A DNA stretch of 26,086 bases, from assembly GCA_020650975.1 (NCBI GenBank), contig JAIPMN010004719.1:1-26086 (forward strand), read 5' to 3'. Below, in pieces: positions 20,209-26,086 of the stretch. The translations under genes and the position numbers were made by a program. Position 1 is the stretch's first letter, and the number at the start of each line of letters is the position of its first letter. This stretch comes from Apostichopus californicus (Eukaryota > Echinodermata > Holothuroidea > Aspidochirotida > Stichopodidae). A model generated the notes under the pieces. The model was given only the letters and a program-made list of their open reading frames with translations, did not search any database and had not been told where the DNA came from.

Positions 20209-20710
20209 GTATTTTAAACTTGACTTATCTCAAACAGCAATGAATATAGGTAGGTATTTAATGTTTATAGGTAATTAAAACTGACTTAACTCAGAGAGCA
20301 ATGAATATAGGTATTTAATGTTTATAGGCAATTAAAACTCTGACTTAACTCAGAGAGCAATGTTTATATGTATTTAAAACTCTTGACTTAACTCAGACAC
20401 CAATGTATAGGTAACTAAAACTCTGACTTAACTCAAAGAGCAATGAATATAGGTATTTAATGTTTATAGGTAATTAAAACCCTGACTTAATTCAGAGAGC
20501 AATGAATATATGTATTTGAAACTCTTGACTTAACTCAGACACCAATGTATAGGTAATTAAAACTCTGACTTAACTCAAACAGCAATGTATAGGTAAATAA
20601 AACTCTGACTTAACTCAGACAGCAATGTTTATAGGTATTTAATGTTTATAGGTAATTAAAACTCTGACTTAACTCAAACAGCAATGAATATAGGTATTTA
20701 AAACTCTGAT
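20209..20710. repeat. 40-bp minisatellite, right part
   Basis: About a dozen imperfect units of GACTTAACTCAGAGAGCAAT or GACTTAACTCAAACAGCAAT, followed by TATAGGTAATTAAAACTC, occur here. Some units carry an extra TATTTAATGTTTATAGG, making a longer compound unit. Units are more diverged than those of the 70-bp array, so this array is probably older. Confidence 0.85.
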
Positions 20711-21713
20711 CAAAGTTTATTCAAAGTAGTGCAGTAAATATCAAAATTATATGAAAGTTTTAAAACTGTTTTAATATGTTATTCAAGTGTGATTAATACC
20801 AATTTCAAGATTGTCTTGGCAATGAAATGTTAATAATAGAATGAAATCTTTAAGGTCTCTAAACCTTCATTTTTGGTGAAAACTTTCAGGAAAAAAGTGT
20901 CATAGTTTGATCAACTTCAACGTAAGTTTGAGTAACACATTGTAAATAGGGCAAAAACTTTGTAAATCTGCAGAAGAACTTTAAGCATTATGGACACATA
21001 GCCAACTTGACCCATATTCAGTACATTCGTTGTTTGTGATTCTCTTACTTCAAAATATGTTAAAACTTTTGAAAAATTCTTTTTATTACCAAGATACACA
21101 CATTTGAAAGTTTGATAAATCTGGGAAACTCATTAAATATGTGCAAAACTATGACGTGGAGTGTTGCACTCATCAAATTTATTATTGTAGGTCTTGATAA
21201 GTTAACCTGTAATTACAAGCCCGTATATATCATTTGAATAATGTAATGTTCCTCTTTTTAAAAAAGGCAAATTAAAATATTTCAAAAAATCTTCTTAGGC
21301 CACAAACCTGTGTTCAGTGTCCTTGAAACGAAGGATGTAAAAACAAAGGAATAACAGAACAGAAAATTAGGCAGTCACTCCCTGTACATCGTCAGTGTTG
21401 GGTATAATTAGCTAATGATTATTCTTAAATAAAACTAGAATTAAGAAAAGACTTGTAAAATGTTGCAGCTATTTTCATGATTTCTAATGCCTATTAGAGT
21501 GATTAGGACAATGTTGTTCATAGGTGTCCTAAAACCTTTAAGCACCAAAACAAATTGTAGAAATGATACTTGAAAAGAATGTGTTCTGTGAATTCATTTG
21601 GGAGTGAAGGCCTTTGGTGTATACATGTACTTCAGGAGTAAAACTAAATGTCTGCAAATCTAATAATAATTATAAGCGTTTCTTTCTTTGGTTATTTATC
21701 TTATTTTCAACAG
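20711..21713. other. End of intron 4, no gene seen
   Basis: AT-rich sequence leads to the polypyrimidine tract of the microexon acceptor. A 60-codon minus-strand open frame at 20917-21099 looks like chance. No repeat or transposon is recognised. Confidence 0.5.
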
Positions 21714-21731
21714 ACCTGAAAACTGGTAAAG
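21714..21731 (+). CDS. Exon 5: 18-nt in-frame microexon
   Basis: The acceptor TTATCTTATTTTCAACAG and the donor AAAG followed by GTAAGTTG are both near consensus and enclose 18 nt. The phase-1 base carried from exon 4 makes GAC, the microexon contributes DLKTGK, and it again leaves one G. Because entry and exit phases are equal and 18 is divisible by three, including or skipping it changes the protein by six residues without shifting frame. It lies 5.3 kb and 2.4 kb from its neighbours. Two good sites this close with the right phase are unlikely by chance, but transcripts would be needed to prove it. Confidence 0.6.
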
Positions 21732-21765
21732 GTAAGTTGATAGCTATTCCTAATAACCCTGAGTA

Positions 21766-21785
21766 GCTTCCCCTCGAGGGGAAGC
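21766..21785. repeat. Perfect 20-bp palindrome near the microexon donor
   Basis: GCTTCCCCTCGAGGGGAAGC is identical to its own reverse complement. It starts 34 nt after the microexon donor, so in the pre-mRNA it could form a strong hairpin near that splice site. It is GC-rich within AT-rich intron. It may be a remnant of a transposon or a regulatory structure. Confidence 0.8.
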
Positions 21786-22322
21786 AAAACAGAGCCTCAT
21801 TTCTCACCCTTCACTCACGAAAATAACAAACAAAGGACCTGAAAGAACAAAAGAAATAAAAGAACAAAAGAAATGAAGTCTCTTTGTTCAGCTGAAGTCA
21901 GTAACAGAGTAAAGAAAGACAAACGACTTTAAAGTATGTAAACCATAAAAACCAACCCAGTCACACACAGACACATTATATATGGCCCTTTGAGACTGAG
22001 TAGGTATAAACTATTGCATATAAATAGTATTAATGCTATGATGGGCTGCAAGGAACATATATTCAAGTGCTTGAAATTTTTAATGATATAATTGTCACTT
22101 CCTCAATGTTACAAAATACCATGTGGAAAGGCGGTTAAAAATAATCAATAACTTCCTCAAATTTCTTTCTAACAGTGTTGTTTAAAGTTGAATGACTTAC
22201 ATGAAATATTAAGAAAGGATCAAGGAATGGTAGATATTGCTTTTCCACTACGATTTACAGCTCGTAAATATTGTACAATTAATCAACTTTGTTTTCTGTG
22301 GTTTAAGTGGTTGTGTTCAGTC
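21786..22322. other. Intron 5 spacer, no gene seen
   Basis: The sequence holds a short A-rich direct repeat (AAAGAACAAAAGAAAT, twice near 21840-21875). It is otherwise AT-rich and unique-looking. Confidence 0.5.
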
Positions 22323-22580
22323 GTGTGTATGTATGTAGGTATGTATGTTATTTAGATTCTCCTGCCAGCAGGAACTCGCAAAGAAGCCTCATTGGCTTAT
22401 CAAAGCCGCAAGCTGACCGAAGTCAGTCTCTTAGATTCATATTTAACGTCCCTGATTATGAATTGTCAATTGTCAACAACTCTGTAACTAGACGACATAC
22501 ATTAATCTTGGAGTGACTCGAACTGGGGACCTTATGATTGGAAGGCACCGGCGTTAACCACTGAGATAACACTCGTCATA
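22323..22580 (-). repeat. tRNA-derived SINE with a simple-repeat tail
   Basis: On the minus strand the head reads TATCTCAGTGGTTAACGC (A-box-like, 22551-22568) and, about 30 nt later, AGTTCGAGTCA (B-box-like, 22514-22524), the spacing expected of a tRNA-type Pol III promoter. A tRNA-unrelated body follows (GAATCTAAGAGACTGACTTC, then GTTCCTGCTGGCAGGAG). The 3' end is a TACATACATAC-type tail (plus strand 22323-22352). A head, body and short-repeat tail are the standard SINE layout. No clear target duplication is seen. Confidence 0.75.
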
Positions 22581-23012
22581 ATATAACTCAAGTTGGCATA
22601 TCGTTGTTCTATCATCTCGGCGATATGTAAAAATTTAAGATAGGTTGACTTTAGTGCAAAAAAGAAATGGGGAAAAAAACAACAGTAAAACACCTTCCCT
22701 AAAACATGTTAGAAATCATTTATTCAAAAGGTCTTTTCTGTCAAAGAATGATGTGATATTGCATATTAAGCTGCTGTATGATTTCAGCTGGATATGTATA
22801 AAGTAGACAAGATAAGCAAGCATCATGCACTATGCCTGTAATGTTACTATGTTGACTCAAAAGAAGAATGTGAGTCACTTGTATCCACAGCGATACGTAG
22901 TCAAGTCAATCCTTCAGCAAACTCAAATGTGTGAGTACAGTGACTCATACTATAGGTATTAGCAAAACATGTGAGCCTGGAGTCCTGCACTCATATGTGC
23001 ACTGCTCACTCA
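22581..23012. other. Intron 5 spacer, no gene seen
   Basis: AT-rich unique-looking sequence leads into the CCAT-type repeat. Nothing else is supported. Confidence 0.5.
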
Positions 23013-23480
23013 CTGTGCACTATTCATCCATCAAACTACCTTCAATCCACCTATCCACCCAAAAACCCATCCATGCACTCTCGCCAAACCATTCATCCAC
23101 CGAGCGACTCACCAAACTACCCACCCACCCATTCATGTAATTGTCCTTCCCATCAATCACCCACCCATCAATCACCCACCCATCTCCCACCATCTATACA
23201 TCCACCAAACCACTTTCAACCCATCTATCCACTCACAAACCCATCTATCGACCCACCAAACCACCCACCCACCCATTCATGTAATTGTCCCTCCCATCCA
23301 CCCCCACCCATCAATCACCCACCCATCTCCCACCCACCCATCTCCCATGATCTATTCATTCACCAAACCACCTTCAACTCATCTATTCACTCACGAACCC
23401 ATCTATCAACCCACCAATCCATCCATCCACCTACCGACCCATCTTTTCTTTCACCAACCCTTGCACCCACACTCTGGTCC
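23013..23480. repeat. Degenerate CCAT/CCAC-type satellite
   Basis: The sequence is dominated by irregular CCATCCATC, CACCCACCC and CAATCACCC tetramer-based repeats, with a larger internal duplication: ACCCACCCATTCATGTAATT occurs near 23120 and near 23265. The long Pro/His/Ser-rich open frame through it (about 22971-23597) is explained by the composition and is not called a gene. Confidence 0.88.
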
Positions 23481-24120
23481 CACTTGTATGGATATGAATC
23501 AAATTACTATCCATTCATGTATAATAATCGGTCCACACACAGTAAGATGCACCACCAGTATTGTCTTTCCCATGCCATTGAAAGAATGATGGTATAACCC
23601 TTGCATACCCTATTTCCTTCATGTAGCTCTTATAACTTTATCATTTAACAACAAAAAACATGTCGCACTTCAAACCTTTTGATATAAACACAAAGAAACT
23701 ACTTGATCAGTTTACAAAATGTTATAGGTGTTGTTTTAGTGTGTTGTGACCTTATCTTGTGATGACTGTTATCAGTCCATGACTTAAGCAAGTCTAACAT
23801 CATGGCATTAACTCCTAATATCAAACAAACAATTCTCAAATCGTTCACAATTTCATTGATGAGATCACAAGGATGCTCTTGCCCAGGAGGATTCCTTTCA
23901 CATTTGACTTTTAGCATGTTTACTAAACAAGTGCATTCGGAAATCAAACCAGGAAAAGTAAGTATTGGACAAAAAGGGGCTTTGACAAAGTTTATGATTT
24001 TGGCAATGTTTTCTTATAAATATTGTCATTGGTCGATTATGATTGATTGTTTTACATCATTTGATGCATTTGCTATTTTAATTATCTCTGTCCCCATTTT
24101 CTTCCCATTGTCGTTTTAAG
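23481..24120. other. End of intron 5, no gene seen
   Basis: AT-rich sequence ends in a strong pyrimidine tract before exon 6. A 105-codon open frame at 23802-24119 has no recognisable motif and ends at a TAA that overlaps the acceptor AG, as expected of a chance frame. Confidence 0.5.
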
Positions 24121-24420
24121 CCTACAAATACTCTCAGATCAAAAGAGGGTCGCAGAAAAGTAGTATCACTGAAGACCCGACACCGGTATTGTTTGCCATA
24201 GAAGATAGAGAACCAGAGTTGGTGGGTTCGTTTCAGGCGTTGTCCGTGGGGTCGGAGGGTGGTCAGAGAGTGGATGAAGAGGCGGAGGATGCCTTTGACG
24301 ATGGTGCTTCTACTGACAGTGAGGCCAGCTGTGGAGTGGCTTATACAGAGGAGGAGGAAACGCGGGATAGAGCTCCCAGGAAACAGCACAGTGGCAGATA
24401 CACACAGGATGGCAGAGACG
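24121..24420 (+). CDS. Exon 6 of the host gene (300 nt), possibly not the last
   Basis: The best frame-compatible acceptor is a long pyrimidine tract (CCCCATTTTCTTCCC and onward) ending TTTTAAG at 24120. The G carried over plus CC gives Ala, then YKYSQIKRGSQKSSITEDPT and on through FAIEDREPELVGSFQAL. The exon is acidic (many Glu/Asp) and ends HSGRYTQDGRD plus one base at a donor (GACG, then GTAAAA at 24421). If that donor is not used, the frame continues through GKTKLKKYNGTVS to a TAG at 24459-24461, which would end the protein. A nearer CAG acceptor at 24135-24137 would shift frame and hit a stop after eight codons, so it is disfavoured. No domain is recognised. Confidence 0.65.
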
Positions 24421-24461
24421 GTAAAACAAAGTTAAAAAAGTATAACGGAACCGTTAGCTAG

Positions 24462-25453
24462 CTTCTTAGCAGGCAAAATGGACTGGACTTAAATCACAAT
24501 GAAGATGTTTTGCTGCTTTTCTGAAGCAATCTTTTATCAAATCATCCCTTCCCCCATTGCTTCCCCCTCTCTCCCTTCAACAACAAATCCTAAACATTTC
24601 AGCAAAAACAATAACATGATTATGTATGAAGCAAGAAACAAATGCCTAAATAAGTAGCTCACAGTTTTTAACCCTCCACTCCACCCTGCCATCTATGACT
24701 CCGTAAAGGTTATCCGAACTTGACTGTATTTTCTGGAGTACCATATGTAAATTTTCTGCTGTTCTGGAGTATCACAATTTCCTGCTATCGTGCTAATACT
24801 AAATGCTCTAGTATTTTCTAATGTGTAAACCAATACGATTGTAATATGCCATAATAGTTGGTGTTTTGCATTTTCCCTGCCAGCACCCATTGTGTCTGGA
24901 TATATGCTGCTTTTCAGTTCTTTTCCTTCTATAAACTAAAGGAGTAAATCTTTTGCAGTTGTTTGTTAATATTGGTCTAGGTCAGCTGGCATTGAATAAG
25001 AAATTCCAATATGGAATGGAATAATAGATACAATTGTGTCTGATTCCTTTTCTAGTTATCAATTATTTCTGTTGAGATTTGTAAGTGAAATGGTTAAACA
25101 AATATGTATTATGTGTCCTAAACTTGTTGTTGGTAGCAGACTTTGTACAGTCACAAGGTAGGTATGGAGATAATGTATTAAACTGATAGGTACTGTTTCC
25201 TCTTCGAAGGAAAATTGAAAGAACCAAAAAAAAAACAATAATAATATATATATATATAAAATGTTGGAGTACACGTGCAGGCTGAACTGTGTATGGAGGC
25301 AATAAACCATGAACATAAATTCTGGCTATTTACTGGTTATAGGCCGGTAGATTTCACCATTTGCCAATAGAAAACAAAAGGGCACTAGCATATTTCTACC
25401 AGTGCAAAATTAGTGGGAATTTTGACTTTAGCCAGTAGATTTTTCATATATAT
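24462..25453. other. Downstream of exon 6: intron or 3' UTR, no other gene seen
   Basis: If exon 6 is terminal, this would contain the 3' UTR, and AATAAA at 25301-25306 is a candidate polyadenylation signal. If the donor at 24421 is used, it is intron. A short region at about 25341-25440 repeats GCCGGTAGATTT and GCCAGTAGATTT, perhaps a piece of another interspersed repeat next to the element that follows. (AT)n runs lie at about 25246-25258. Confidence 0.4.
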
Positions 25454-26051
25454 CAGGCCTCGACAAAATTTTTTAAAACTACTCGCCAACTGGCGACCGA
25501 GTCTAAAATTCTACTCGCCAAAACGTTAAATTTACTCGCCATTTTTTCTCGCAAAGTGTTTGTGTGATATAAGCCTAGGTAGTATGGCCTAACTTAGGAT
25601 ATCGCGGTTTAGTGTTACTGTTAGTTGTTTACTGTACAGCAAAAACGATCTATTTAAATTGTGTTCGTCAAAAGTGTTTAAAACATGATATTCATGCGTT
25701 ACCCCTGTTTGAGTTGTCGTTACGCATTTATTTAAGTTTGTAGTTTTCCAGTTTCGTTACACCTATCGCGCATCATTTAGTAGATTAGTATCAAATAAGT
25801 TTCGAGCTGGTGAATAGAGCTGTTCCTTAGGACCTACTTGTAACAGTGCACTTGATAATGCTACTGTGATGTGTTACATTAGGCAATATGCCTTTGTTGA
25901 TATGGCTCACAAGTTAATAGTAAGCCTATCGTATAAAGGCAGTGAGCGAATGAGCCACTCGCCAAAATGTCGAGCGTAATGCATTTTTTGCTCGCCAGTC
26001 GCATATTCTAGTCGCCATTGGCGAGTTGGCGACCGTATTTGTCGAGGCCTG
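25454..26051. mobile_element. hAT-like non-autonomous element with CAGGCCTCGAC ends
   Basis: The terminal inverted repeats are CAGGCCTCGACAAA at 25454 and TTTGTCGAGGCCTG ending at 26051. Inside both ends, CTCGCCA or its complement TGGCGAG recurs at least five times per side (ACTCGCCAACTGGCGACC on the left, TGGCGAGTTGGCGACC on the right), making a strongly palindromic subterminal zone. It is 598 bp with no transposase frame. No matching target duplication is visible (ATATATAT on the left, GTTAGAGG on the right). CAGG(G)CTCGAC-type ends are known in hAT elements. Confidence 0.7.
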
Positions 26052-26086
26052 GTTAGAGGTTATCCCTGTAGGAATCATTTTGGGGT

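Noticed and set aside
22514-22568. Functional tRNA gene
   Set aside because: A- and B-box-like motifs are present, but the cloverleaf pairing is not evident and a SINE body and tail follow.
22971-23597. Pro/His/Ser-rich open frame of 208 codons
   Set aside because: It is produced by the CCAT/CCAC repeat composition and has no exon-like borders.
23802-24119. A 105-codon frame just before exon 6
   Set aside because: No motif, and it ends at the acceptor of exon 6. It is best explained as intron.

Overview
This is eukaryotic DNA, most likely from a marine invertebrate and perhaps an echinoderm or another invertebrate deuterostome. The AT-rich background, GT-AG introns of 0.4 to 5.3 kb, and the mix of tRNA-derived SINEs, hAT-like elements, an RTE-type LINE and a Penelope-like element all point that way. 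The taxon is an inference, not something proven here. Nothing looks prokaryotic: there are no operons, rRNA genes or CRISPR arrays.

One host gene can be supported, on the + strand. Six exons join with unbroken reading-frame phase: 8486-10469, 11622-11676, 15829-15886, 16290-16419, 21714-21731 (an 18-nt microexon) and 24121-24420. Together they encode about 848 residues of a largely disordered protein. It has proline/lysine SH3-ligand-like motifs near the N-terminus, a basic patch, a strongly acidic patch, and many tyrosines in acidic surroundings of SH2-ligand type. I do not recognise the family. A signalling adaptor, or the disordered N-terminal part of a larger protein such as a Rho-GEF, is a guess. 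The 3' end is ambiguous: a donor at 24421 suggests that the gene continues past the window, while reading through that donor gives a stop at 24459-24461.

Layout: 1-8413 holds no supported coding exon. It carries a Penelope-like inverted-arm element (1768-2294) with a 15-bp target duplication, a GAGTAT/GAGTAC minisatellite (about 2945-3820), a possible retroelement remnant (about 5165-5345), and a hAT-like MITE (6468-7046) with a 6-bp target duplication. Intron 1 (10470-11621) has a G-rich patch. Intron 2 (11677-15828) has a SINE and a 48-bp minisatellite split by an RTE/BovB-like LINE 3' fragment and by an assembly gap. Intron 3 (15887-16289) is short and is largely a G-rich tandem duplication. 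Intron 4 (16420-21713) has a 70-bp minisatellite and a 40-bp minisatellite that was itself interrupted by a dispersed repeat. Intron 5 (21732-24120) has a perfect palindrome, a second SINE and a degenerate CCAT-type satellite. Downstream, 25454-26051 is another hAT-like non-autonomous element.

Most long open frames outside the exons are artefacts of tandem repeats. The 48-bp unit, for example, is a multiple of three, so its frames stay open. The points most worth checking are the symmetric microexon, the overlapping out-of-frame reading at the main start codon, the roughly 30 tandem acceptor-like sites in intron 2, and the inverted-arm element with hammerhead-like cores. I did not find an obviously new multi-gene system.
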